From: Lophium mytilinum
Taxonomy: Eukaryota; Ascomycota; Dothideomycetes; Mytilinidiales; Mytilinidiaceae
Assembly (NCBI GenBank): GCA_010093605.1
Contig: MU004181.1
Location: forward strand, 2,014,215 to 2,078,214
Length of the DNA: 64,000 bases
Direction: 5' to 3'
The translations under genes and the position numbers were made by a program. This document shows, one piece after another, positions 46,806 to 58,743 of this stretch. Numbering within the stretch: position 1 is the stretch's first letter; each line of letters opens with the position of its first letter. Under the pieces are notes generated by a model. That model saw only the letters and a program-made list of their open reading frames with translations, ran no database searches and had not been told where the DNA came from.

Positions 46806-46940
46806 AGCTCAGTGGCGCAGCGGAAGCGCGCCGGGCTCATATACAATATGTGCTACCCGGAGGACTGCGGTAAGTCAGCGTCTAAATTTGGAGTTCGAAT
46901 CCCACTAAGACCATATCAGGATCGAAACCGCACTGAGCTA
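46806..46940 (+). tRNA. Initiator tRNA-Met (CAT) with two inserts, possibly a pseudogene
   Basis: All parts of a eukaryotic initiator tRNA are present: acceptor agctcag (46806-46812) pairing with ctgagct, D-arm gcgc/gcgc, anticodon stem ccggg/cccgg with the three G:C pairs typical of initiators, anticodon CAT (46838-46840), and a T-loop atcgaaa carrying the initiator-type A54 and A60. A 13-nt insert (46842-46854) sits at position 37/38, where tRNA introns belong. A second insert (46870-46919, 50 bp, GTAAGT...ATATCAG with ACTAAG upstream of the end) breaks the T-stem. tRNA endonuclease is not known to remove introns there. Either this is a pseudogene or an unusual processing route exists. A T-rich stretch follows, as for Pol III genes. 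Confidence 0.7.
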
Positions 46941-47315
46941 GATCGCATTATACTTTTTGCATTTCTTTTTCTCCCGAGGTGTTTTCAAGTCCTTTTTTTT
47001 CTCATCTTTTTGCTCTCTTGCTTTATTATGACTGGTCTTTTTGACTTCTTCTTGGTTCACTGCGGATCGAAACCGCACTGAGCTATTCTAGCATTCTTTT
47101 TGCTTTTTAGATGTTCTTTTGGTCTTCTCTAGGCTTGTGGGCGCCCTACGAAGGGTGGCGAGCTATCGAAACCACACTGAGCTGAATCTCGTCACTCTTC
47201 TAGCATTTTCTCTCATTCCAGGGCGCTCCCAACATCCTGGCAGCTTCATCTTTTTGTTTCTGTTGCGTTATTGCTTTATGACTAGCCCTTGCGAATTTTT
47301 TTGTGGGTTCGTAGG
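46919..47315 (+). repeat. Triplicated iMet 3' half with T-rich tail
   Basis: The 3' part of the tRNA recurs at 47061-47085 (tgcggatcgaaaccgcactg plus agcta, uninterrupted) and, degraded, at 47164-47183 (atcgaaaccacactgagct). The T-rich tails after copies 1 and 3 also match (ctttat...gact(g/a)g, then a T-run and a ggttc word). This gives three head-to-tail units of about 100-140 bp. The second copy shows what the T-stem looks like without the insert. Confidence 0.8.
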
Positions 47316-48470
47316 CGGGGCATTCCTGAGTGCGGGACCCCCACCATGAATGCCACCACACGCGAACTGACAACTTTAGCATTACAAAACACTTCGAACA
47401 TTTTCTTCGAGGGTATTGGAAGAAGTTCGAGCTATAATTATGGTATACGGGAATGGCTTATAGCATCAACTTTTGAAGTGATGTTTATAACTTCAATTTC
47501 GCTCCCCGGGAGTCATTTGGCACGCAACCTGTACACTGTTCCTTACAGTGTATGTACATCCGCAAGGCCGAACATTCCTCATATTTTCATATCAACTATC
47601 TGAATAGGCCCAAATGTTCATGGCTAGTGTGCAGTTCAGATGAGAATAATCTAAAGTAGCAATTTTCCAGCGCCTAGCTATTTATTTCTCCACCCTCCAA
47701 CATCCCTCTTCGGGTATTGGGAGTGCTCGATACGCCGTTAGTCCGTGAATTAACTACGCTCAACATCTGAAAGATCATCCACAAGTCTACATGCAGGTGC
47801 CGCTGTCTGTAGTGGCCTGGTAACCTGATCGATTGTTCAAAAAGGCTCACTTCTGCCTGGATTTGAACTTTGAAAATTCATTGGCGCACTTCAGACGGTG
47901 TCAGACAAGTGTACATATTTATCTCCGAATGTAGGAGAAAGAAGTCGCTCCCAGCTTGAGATTGCGAGTCATCGCGAGTTTTATGAGGGTTTTAGAGTGC
48001 CCAACGCTCTCTGTCCATTCTCTAGATTTGTGCATGCCAAAAATCATTAATCCAATAGCACAATAGCTTCCTGATTTGCATGTGAGCCATGACGCACAGC
48101 CATCAACCCCTCAGGGACCCACAGGGGCAGTTGAAAAACAGATGAGAGCTCAATATTCTCTCCTATAAATAGGTGAATCGACATAGTATCGTGGCATATG
48201 TAAGTAGTGCAAACGATCATTCGCTCTGCCCGAGTTTCGATCTTGGTTCACTCAAAGAAACCGACTCTACGGCGGAGCGCAATCTTGGAATAGAACCTTG
48301 AGGCTAGATCCAGACATGCCAAGCCTGTGTTCAATTCAAGGGTGCGAACACAGCTGGATATATCAGGGTCCAAGATATTTGTAGAATACAAATTCGTCCT
48401 TTACTGCGATCTAAGTCGTGGTCGTGATGCTCGATTACAGAATTTGGACTTGACACTGGGTTCTCGAGTT
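47316..48470. other. Intergenic, no gene seen
   Basis: Near 47877 a 'cgcacttcagacggtgtcagac' word belongs to a scattered repeat also seen near 39187, 39534, 40488 and, weaker, 56845. On the minus strand near 48230-48250 a 'gatcgaaactcgg' word may be the far 3' part of the next tRNA-derived copy. Confidence 0.4.
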
Positions 48471-48588
48471 GACTTACCGCAGCCTTCCGGGTAGCACATA
48501 GCGTATATGAGCCTGGCGATGTTATGATCAGAGAGGACGTAGAGTAAGAGAGCTACCTGAAAAGCTTTGATACCTAGCCCAACGAGCT
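48471..48588 (-). pseudogene. tRNA-iMet-derived copy with inserts (inverted, degraded)
   Basis: On the minus strand, agctcgttgggctag (48588-48574) resembles the iMet 5' end. After an insert of about 55 bp come ccaggctcata (48516-48506), a 13-nt insert at 37/38 (48505-48493) and acccggaaggctgcg, then a GTAAGTC word (from 48477) exactly where the copy at 46806 has its T-stem insert. The 3' end is displaced or lost. Pairing in the anticodon stem is weakened (ccagg/cccgg). Confidence 0.55.
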
Positions 48589-48599
48589 GTTGAAGATGA

Positions 48600-49224
48600 C
48601 GAAGTAGCCCTGGGTCGCAGTGACCTTAGAACCTTGGAGCCACCCCACAACCCCTCAGCCGGCAGCCGAGCGCCTCTGGAGCTCGTCGCCCACCTGTCAT
48701 CCGTCGCCCATCACCCGCCGTCTGCCTGTCTGTCGCTTCTGCAGTCCATTCTTTGCCTAACCGTAAACTTTCCACCGTGACGATCTGTCGGAACTTCTCC
48801 CCTCGCGCCCTCTCTCTACGACCTCGCGTGCCCAACGAACCAGCCAGCGCACTCCAACACGTCACCCGCGGCAAGACACCCAGTCGCAGCCAGGACGCAG
48901 AGGATATCAGCCTGAAAGAAAAGCTATCTAAGCTGTCGGCGTCCGCCTGGGGCACTTGAGTAGCCGGTAGACTGCTGCCACGACACGCTGTGAGCCGCAT
49001 TCATTACCGCCACAAGCTCCGTCTCGTCTTCACCACCACACCACGCACAACGACTAACTGGCTAGGATTCACATCATAGCCCTGATACCCCCGAAACCTC
49101 TGCGCCATCCCGCTCGAGAAAACCAGACGCCTTCCCTGCACATCAGCGCGTTCGCCAGACCGATCTCTTTCCCTCCTTGTCCACTGCTGCATATCAGCTA
49201 TCCACTCATCCTCCGGAACTCGCC
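48600..49224. promoter_or_regulatory. Upstream region of the SNF1 gene
   Basis: A C/T-rich leader-like sequence typical of fungal housekeeping promoters. Frames on either strand lack support. No specific binding site was identified. Confidence 0.4.
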
Positions 49225-52107
<2,883 letters not shown>

Positions 52108-52843
52108 GTATCGTTTTGAAATCTTCGCGACATGGCGCTGCTGTGTTGCGAAAACACGAAAAACGAACTTGATGAAAGATTTTGGTGTTAATGACCCGTT
52201 TTTTGGCGGATGGTAGGGGTTAAAAATTCAGTGTGCGAAGATGCGGTGCAAGCGGACGACGGCGAAAGGAACGGTAGGTACGAGTGCGCTCACGAGCTTT
52301 CTGATGAGGTTCAATGATGTTAACGAGGATGGTTGAGCGGTCCCAGCAGCTCAGGACAGTGATGATGAAGCGGTGGGATTTCTAGAGGTTCTGGGGATTC
52401 TCTGGACGGTTGGTTGGGCTGGGATGCGCTGTTTTGGGGGCGACGACTAACGGTTTTCATCATGGGTGTTAGGGGGGAGGCGGGTTTGTTCGAGTATTAA
52501 GGGTCAAAAGGGCACCACTCGGGTGCTTTCAATCACGGTTGGGAGGGTATTCGGCGGTCTTTTGGAGGGCGGGCGGTTTACCCATCGTGCGAGGGATTTT
52601 CTCTTCACTCTGTTGATGAGACCGTTGCGGACGGCTGGCGGGTAATGCATTACGAGCGAGACGAGTTTGATTTAGATGAATTCTCCAAATACCTCTGGAA
52701 TTCTCAATTTGAAGATGTACTAACATCATAGACATACATGACGACTGATTTTGGGGTGTAGCAGTATATATATCCCCTGACAGCAACGCCTGGTCATACC
52801 CAACCTGCTGCTGATATAATCCTACAATATGGCAACCAAAACC
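52108..52843. other. Convergent 3' region
   Basis: Between the convergent SNF1 and aldehyde dehydrogenase genes. G-rich on the plus strand to about 52500. No gene is supported. Confidence 0.4.
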
Positions 52844-52965
52844 TCAACCTTCATCCGTTTCCATACTTTCAGCCCAACCCCTCACAGCTTCGGCCGCCTC
52901 TGCAGGTACACCCTTACAGAAATAGCAACTAGCACCTGTCAGTCTCACCCTACACCCCCAACGAA

Positions 52966-54745
52966 TCAGTAAAAGGTAAACTTACGAATCAGCGCCGCCA
53001 GCCCCAACCCCGATTTACCTGTCACACCCCCCACCAGCCACTGCAGCCACCCGATGCGCTTGCCCTGGCGGTCGAAATTCGGCTTGCGCGCATTCATCGT
53101 CATGAACCGCTTCTGCTTCGCGAGCGAGTACGGCGGGTATCGGATGTCCAGCATGCGCTCCATCCAGCCGGGCGTGGTGGTGATGCTACGGCGGTGCGTG
53201 AAGGCTTCGAAGGAGGCGCGGCCGTGGTATGCGCCGGTGCCGGAGCCGCCCACGCCGCCGAAGGGGAGGGTGGGGATTGAGACGTGGAAGCAGCCGTCGT
53301 TGACGCCGGCGCCGCCGGAGCGGACTTGGGAGAGGACTGGGTGGGGTTGCGTTAGGGGTGATTGAAAGAGAGTGGGGGAAAGGGAACAATACGAACCTTT
53401 TTCTGTTTCTTTGCTGTTGCCGAAAGGGTAGATGGCTAAGGGGGTGCCGTCGATTTCGTTCGCGATCTGAATCGCCTCGTCGAGGTCGCTGACCGCGAAG
53501 ACGGGGATGAGGGGGCCGAAGCTCTCGTCTACGACCAGGCTGTCTGTTAGGCTGTCCACCTGCACGACTGTGGGCTCTAGGAATAGGTCTGCTTCGGACA
53601 TGGTCCCGCCGAGGAGTATCTTTCCTGAGGTCTCATCGAGCATCTTCTTTAGGCGTGCGAACTGTCTTGTGTTCACGATCTTGCCGTAGTCTGGGGAGGT
53701 TTGGGCGCCATTGGGGTAGAAATCTTTCAGCGCGATCTTGATTTCTCTGATGAAAGCTGGGAGGATCTCTTTGTCGATCAGGATGTAGTTTTGTGAGACG
53801 CAGACCTGGCCGGCGTTGAGAATCTTGTTCCATAGTAGTCGTCTCGCGGCAAGTCTGTTGTCTTAGGTCAATTCCTGTGATTCAAGCAAATCGCTCTTGT
53901 TGCATTTACCTAGGGTCTGCGTTCTTTGAAATTATAGCTGGATTCTTCCCACCAAGCTCGAGCGCCACTGGTGTCAGTGTCTCAGCAGCCTTTTTCGCAA
54001 TTATGGTGCCGACATTCGCAGAGCCGGTGTAGAATACCTTGTCCCATCTTTGATCGAGCAAGGCCGTTGTTTCTGGAACAGCACCCTGGATGACTGTGTA
54101 GGCCGTCGGGTCGAGGTATTCCGCAATGACCTTTTGCATGACAGCAGCAGCATTAGGCGCAGCTTCGGAGGGTTTCAGCACAGCGGTACATCCGGCAGAG
54201 ATAGCTCCTATCAGAGGTCCGAGGGAGAGTTGAATGGGGAAGTTATAGGCTCTATTGCGTGGTATCCATGTCAGTTCGCAGTCCTCCGCATCCGATTTTG
54301 AAGGAGTTGTCCATACCCAATGACCAGCACCGTCCCAAGTGGGTCTTTCCTAATCTTGGGACCAAACAACTTATTGGACAGCGAAACATCCTCAGCCGGC
54401 TCGTCCTTTGCAAACTTCTCTAGGTTGTCTGCGAGGTATATGATGTCGTTCATTACCATGCCAAGCTCGGTAAGGTGGGTTTCAAAGCTCGACTTTCCAA
54501 TGTCGCGTTTGCACGCTTCGACGATGATGTCCTGGTTATCGTGCAAGCTATATAGAAGCTCTGTTAGTCTGAGTCTTTATGCGGTAGATTCAATTGATCA
54601 CTGACCCCCAGTACAGCTTGCGTAGCTGTACGCGACGGTACTCGAGCGGTCTGCTCTTATGCGTTCGGAAAGCTGCTCGGATGCCATTGACGATAGCTGG
54701 AATGTCCTCCAGGGGGGTGTGTTCGAAGGGGGGTAGGGTCGCCAT
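52966..54745 (-). CDS. Aldehyde dehydrogenase, ALDH3 / Hfd1-like
   Basis: Five exons (54745-54606, 54547-54317, 54251-53910, 53854-53397, 53336-52966) give 513 residues, starting MATLPPFEHT. It is an NAD(P)-dependent aldehyde dehydrogenase of the fatty-aldehyde (ALDH3) type. Key parts are NFPIQLSLGPL, AVLKPSEAAPN, FYTGSANVG, the catalytic-base region LELGGKNPAI, and NAGQVCVSQNYIL with the catalytic Cys; VLSQVRSGGAGVNDG and PFGGVGGSGTGAYHG follow. Introns are 55-66 bp. A strong GTAAGT donor at 52985 would instead splice to 52935 and end at 52844 (537 residues, different tail); both readings are in frame. Substrate is inferred from the family. It is convergent with SNF1. Confidence 0.9.
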
Positions 54746-55271
54746 AGTGGTCAGGCCTGGGTGTTGAACGTTTACGAAGTGGGGGAGGATTGAAGTTCAA
54801 ACAGCGCAATGAAGAGCGCAGGACGTTTAGAGCACGATATCAATAGGAAAAGAAGCCATGGATAAGTGCAGTCGCGTTCGGGATGGCCGGTGCGGGCGAG
54901 TCTCAGCTCCAAACCTCGGCCGCAGATGCCCCTTGTAGACCCCGCAATTAAGATACTGACAGGTGCATCGCACGCTTGCCCGCCTTGGCATCAAGATCTA
55001 ACGGTTCATTAATCACATGTGAGACATGTGCAGAACGTATAGACATCAAATGAAAGGCTGGACGAATACTTGGGTATTTCACCAAGGATGTAAATTAGAG
55101 GCGCCAGGTATATGCGAACTTGCACCGTTCAATCAGAAAAGATACTAAAGGAGAGGCCTCGCTGTCAGGGTATATTGCACCGCAAGCTATCAATTTAACC
55201 AATCATCTGCACGGACCCAACGGCTATACATGAAGTACTTCGGACAGAGGATTGCCCCGGCGGACAAGCCC
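54746..55271. other. Upstream region of the aldehyde dehydrogenase gene
   Basis: About 0.5 kb between two minus-strand genes. No coding or RNA feature seen. Confidence 0.4.
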
Positions 55272-56531
55272 CTAAGCATCGGCTCCTGGAGTTCTCACGG
55301 CGTCATCCCAGAAATATTGGAAGTATTGTATGGGAGACGTCACTTGGTAGTCACGCCCGTACTCGACAATCCTCTCTTTCAGTCCCTTCCCGTCCAATCT
55401 CGCGACAGGCTTGCCATCCTTTTTGAAAAGAACGATCGTCTCATCCTGGTAGAGATTGTCCAAGACTAGGGACTCCAAGTCTAACGTTGCTGGAACTGAC
55501 TCCAAGAATGAGCTCCATCTCCCGGAGACAAGGACTGCATTGCGTAATGTAAGATGCTTGAGAGTTCGATGAGATGCTTTCAGAAACCGCAAGAGACTTT
55601 GCTCCTTTGCCAAAATAAGACCGAGGGTGCATTTTTCGAGGTACGGCAATCGAACCATCTTGCCTACATCCTCGAAGACATCTTCTTCCCGTGACGAATA
55701 GACGTGGCAGGAGAGGTCCAGCTCTCGAAGCGAAGGCGTCCGCGAAAGCAGTCGAGCGACGTTAGGAGTCTTCTCCAGACCCGGCGTCCACCCTCTCGCC
55801 GGGCTCATCCAGTCCCGTAAGTCGATCTTAAGCACTCGTAAGTTGGCAAGCGCGTGCCCAAGATTCGAATACTGCCAAGCCCTAAACCTCATCTTCCCAA
55901 TAGTTACAAAGCCGTATCGATGCTCTTTCGATACCGTGATTTCGTCAACAGTCAATCCGCTAAAAGCAATAGCGCTCATGGTCGTCATAAAGGGCCTGGA
56001 CATTTCAGTCTGACAGCGACGCATGTGATACATGGCATCCTGCGGTTCCATACTGTCGAGAGCATCGTAGCTGAAGGTAATAGTGCGGAGATGTCGAATG
56101 ATTAGAAATGCAAGGCTCAGCAATTTGCGATCCGCCCCGCTGGTGAAGGATTCCAGAATCGTGGGTTTCTCTTTTTCTAGGAGATCGCGCTCCTTCTCTA
56201 GGAGATATCGTAGGCCAGTATCTATATATGCTGCACGGATCTTGTTTCCAATCGCAGTAATTTGTTTCTCGAAGGCTGGAGTGGCGTTGATAAACAGATG
56301 GCTGAGCGCTGGTCCAAGCTGAGGATGCCGCGCGACTTCGATCAGGCCCTTTAAACTTTCTGAAGTCAAGTTGATGTGTTTGCGGCGGAAGAAGCGGTCC
56401 TTGAAGGGATGTTGAATCTGGTCCCGAATCGATCGGCATGCAAGGCGTAGGTTCTTGACATCTGGTAAGGGTAGAGTGTATGCAATGTTCTCGACGAGCT
56501 CCGTTGGGAGTCTTATCAGTTGAGATGTCAT
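55272..56531 (-). CDS. F-box protein with leucine-rich C-terminal region
   Basis: A single exon of 419 residues starting MTSQLIRLPTE. Residues about 6-45 (LIRLPTELVENIAYTLPLPD then NLRLACRSIRD) are a clear F-box for Skp1 binding. The rest has leucine-rich segments in the manner of fungal F-box/LRR-like proteins (LANLRVLKIDL, PSLRELDLSC, LPYLEKCTLGLI, RTLKHLTLRNA, LDLESLVLDNL). It would act as a substrate adaptor of an SCF ubiquitin ligase; the substrate is unknown. It is not obviously related to the F-box gene at 24242. Confidence 0.85.
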   Translation of the reverse strand: MTSQLIRLPTELVENIAYTLPLPDVKNLRLACRSIRDQIQHPFKDRFFRRKHINLTSESLKGLIEVARHPQLGPALSHLFINATPAFEKQITAIGNKIRAAYIDTGLRYLLEKERDLLEKEKPTILESFTSGADRKLLSLAFLIIRHLRTITFSYDALDSMEPQDAMYHMRRCQTEMSRPFMTTMSAIAFSGLTVDEITVSKEHRYGFVTIGKMRFRAWQYSNLGHALANLRVLKIDLRDWMSPARGWTPGLEKTPNVARLLSRTPSLRELDLSCHVYSSREEDVFEDVGKMVRLPYLEKCTLGLILAKEQSLLRFLKASHRTLKHLTLRNAVLVSGRWSSFLESVPATLDLESLVLDNLYQDETIVLFKKDGKPVARLDGKGLKERIVEYGRDYQVTSPIQYFQYFWDDAVRTPGADA

Positions 56532-57588
56532 TGCGCTATGTCAGCAAGAAGTGTGAAGATAGGTTGCCAATGTTTCACAAAAAGCTGAAGGCTGGAGTTG
56601 AACCATTTCCACCGGCTCATTTACCGTCCACTTCCGTTTACCACACTAACCGCCTTAGTCGACGAAGGCACGTGTCAATAAGAAAGCCTCCTATCCACGC
56701 GGGGCATGAAAAAGGTGGCACACTCAACCCGCATTTGCCTCTTATACACTTGTCTGCCGCTGTTTGGGGTACTTCAATACATCTTTTAAACGGTAGAAGA
56801 GATAGAACCTCTTAGTTTTGGGCTATCTGAAAACCTGCTGAAGCACTCCAGCAGTGGCAGACAGGTGTACACACGACCGCAAAAGATAGATCCTGATGAG
56901 TGTGCCACTTTTTATATGCCTAGCGTGCTATCCTCGATGCAGTGCTTCTTCTGACTGCACTTCCAATATACCGATGACGCTCGATTTAATCTGCTCCGAC
57001 GAGCAACAAGCAGACACTCGAAGTAATGGCAAGGGCGCGAGACTTCGCCGAGAGATGGCCGCATCCTGGTTCAAGAACAACAAAGTAGCCAGTCAAGGGC
57101 ATTCTGCCCTGCTGATCTCACTCCTAGCTTCTCCGGATTACTTACAGCTGCGCCCTACAGCATTTTCGGTATTGCGAGTCTTCCTTGCGCAGTAGGTGGC
57201 TTTAGTCAGCGATGCAAAGCCATTGGACCATTGTCAGACATGAGGATTAGAAACCTCGGGAATAAACTATGGCATCATCGCCACCAATCCGCAAACGTGA
57301 GGGGAACGTCAACGACGTCGTTTGATGACCAAAGTCGTTAATTTCTAATCCAAACACCACATATATAACCAGCGCAAACAGCTCGGTATTTAAACATCAT
57401 CTATCAAGTCTCTAGCATCAGCCTCTTCACTTCATCTACCGCATTACTAGATTCCATTGTCCACAATCATCTCTCACAGCTCAAGTCACATCAATCTCAC
57501 AACGTTTTCGAGAACTACACTGAAAGCTCTTCCAAAGCTTCATCCTCTGCATCCCCATATATCCAAACCAACCCTCTTCAAATCCACA
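56532..57588. promoter_or_regulatory. Divergent upstream region with TATA-like site
   Basis: Region between the F-box gene and the oxygenase-like gene. A TATA-like word 'atatataacc' lies at 57361-57370 and the leader after it is C/A/T-rich. A short frame at 56896 is unsupported. Words at 56635-56660 and 56835-56870 resemble the scattered repeats of the 38-48 kb region. Confidence 0.45.
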
Positions 57589-58491
57589 ATGGCGACCACA
57601 ACCACCCTCCAACCTACCGCAGCCCCCCAAGTCTTCCTCTCCAACTCCCCCACCGCCACCACCAAAACCGCCTCCATCCCGCGCGGTCCCGTAACCAGCA
57701 CCCTCTCCTTCTACCAACCCCCCGCCGACGGCTCCGCCCCCTTCAACTACGTCGAAACCCCGCCCGCAGGACAACCCCAACGCAACTTCGGCGAAAACCT
57801 CCAACCCGTCACCATCTCCGACCTGCGCGGGCGCGAAAGCACCTTCACCCTCGACAACAACGCCTTCACCGCCCTCTCCAACATCCCCTCCGCCCTAGAA
57901 GGCCCCGACTTCAGCTCCGACGCGCAAATCAAGTCGACCTACTACCCCGAAGTCGAGCAGCTGCTACTAGATAACCTGCCCGGCGCCCACAAAGTCGTCC
58001 TCTTCGACCACACCATCCGCCGCAACTCGCCCAACGCCTCCCGCGGCCCCGTCACCCGCGTGCACATTGACCAGACCCCCGCGTCGGCCGCGGCGCGCGT
58101 GGCGCTGCATCTTGGGGACGAAGCGGAGGAGCTGCTGAAGGGCCGGTACAGGATCGTGAATGTGTGGCGGCCGCTTAACGGGCCTGTGGTGGCGCATCCG
58201 TTGGCGGTGGCGGATAGCGCGACGGTGCGGGATGAGGATCTCGTGGGCGTGCAGCACCGGTATCCGGACCGCAATGGGGAGACGGCGGGGGTGGCGTATA
58301 ATCCGGGGCAGAAGTGGTATTACTGGAGTGGGATGCGGAATGATGAGCGGTTGTTGTTGAAGTGCTCGGATAGCGATGAGACGCTGGGCCAGTGGGGACG
58401 GGTGCCGCATACGGCGTTTGTGGATCCGCGGACGCCGGAGGGGGCGGTGGGGAGGGAGAGTATTGAGGTGAGGGCTTTGGTGTTTGGTTGA
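57589..58491 (+). CDS. CmcJ/AsaB-type hydroxylase/desaturase-like protein
   Basis: A single exon of 300 residues starting MATTTTLQPT; the frame is open 44 codons upstream but without ATG. The family (GA4 desaturase / CmcJ / AsaB type) includes enzymes of fungal secondary metabolism thought to be Fe(II)-dependent oxygenases. Signature parts are VLFDHTIRRN (about 137-146), TRVHIDQTPASAAARV with a His159-x-Asp161 pair, NVWRPLNGPVVAHPLAVAD, DEDLVG, YYWSGMRNDERLLLKC, then HTAFVDP (His274) and RESIEVRALVF (Arg289). His-x-Asp...His...Arg fits the usual iron and 2-oxoglutarate ligands; that assignment is inferred. No biosynthetic cluster genes are nearby, so the product is unknown. The codons are strongly GC3-biased. 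Confidence 0.85.
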   Translation: MATTTTLQPTAAPQVFLSNSPTATTKTASIPRGPVTSTLSFYQPPADGSAPFNYVETPPAGQPQRNFGENLQPVTISDLRGRESTFTLDNNAFTALSNIPSALEGPDFSSDAQIKSTYYPEVEQLLLDNLPGAHKVVLFDHTIRRNSPNASRGPVTRVHIDQTPASAAARVALHLGDEAEELLKGRYRIVNVWRPLNGPVVAHPLAVADSATVRDEDLVGVQHRYPDRNGETAGVAYNPGQKWYYWSGMRNDERLLLKCSDSDETLGQWGRVPHTAFVDPRTPEGAVGRESIEVRALVFG

Positions 58492-58743
58492 GGGATGCGT
58501 CTTTATGGGTTATGGGGTTATGGGATTGGAGGGGGTGGTGTTTGATTATTTAGCTTCATAGTTTATGTCACATTTTTGGATTTTCAGACACGGTCATTCG
58601 TATGGATTGATTATGTACAGTTTTCGATCTCGCATCTAGGTATTATATCCATGCGTCTCATGCATGACTCGCCGTTCCGCTCCTAATGCGACCCTCTTCA
58701 CCGGATGCAATCGAAGGTCACATTCCCTTCAATGTCTCCACGC

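Noticed and set aside
46871-46920. Reading the T-stem insert of the iMet copy as a separate tRNA
   Set aside because: It has a B-box-like word and an end like 'aagacca' but no 5' half, no anticodon arm and a T-stem that does not pair.
47119-47603. Overlapping frames after the iMet triplication
   Set aside because: They read through tRNA-derived repeats and T-rich tails and have no protein-like character.
48626-49000. 124-codon minus-strand frame upstream of SNF1
   Set aside because: Low-complexity Arg/Gly composition in a C-rich leader; probably a shadow of base composition.
56896-57195. 99-codon ATG frame
   Set aside because: No motif, no splice support and it lies in a promoter region with repeat words.
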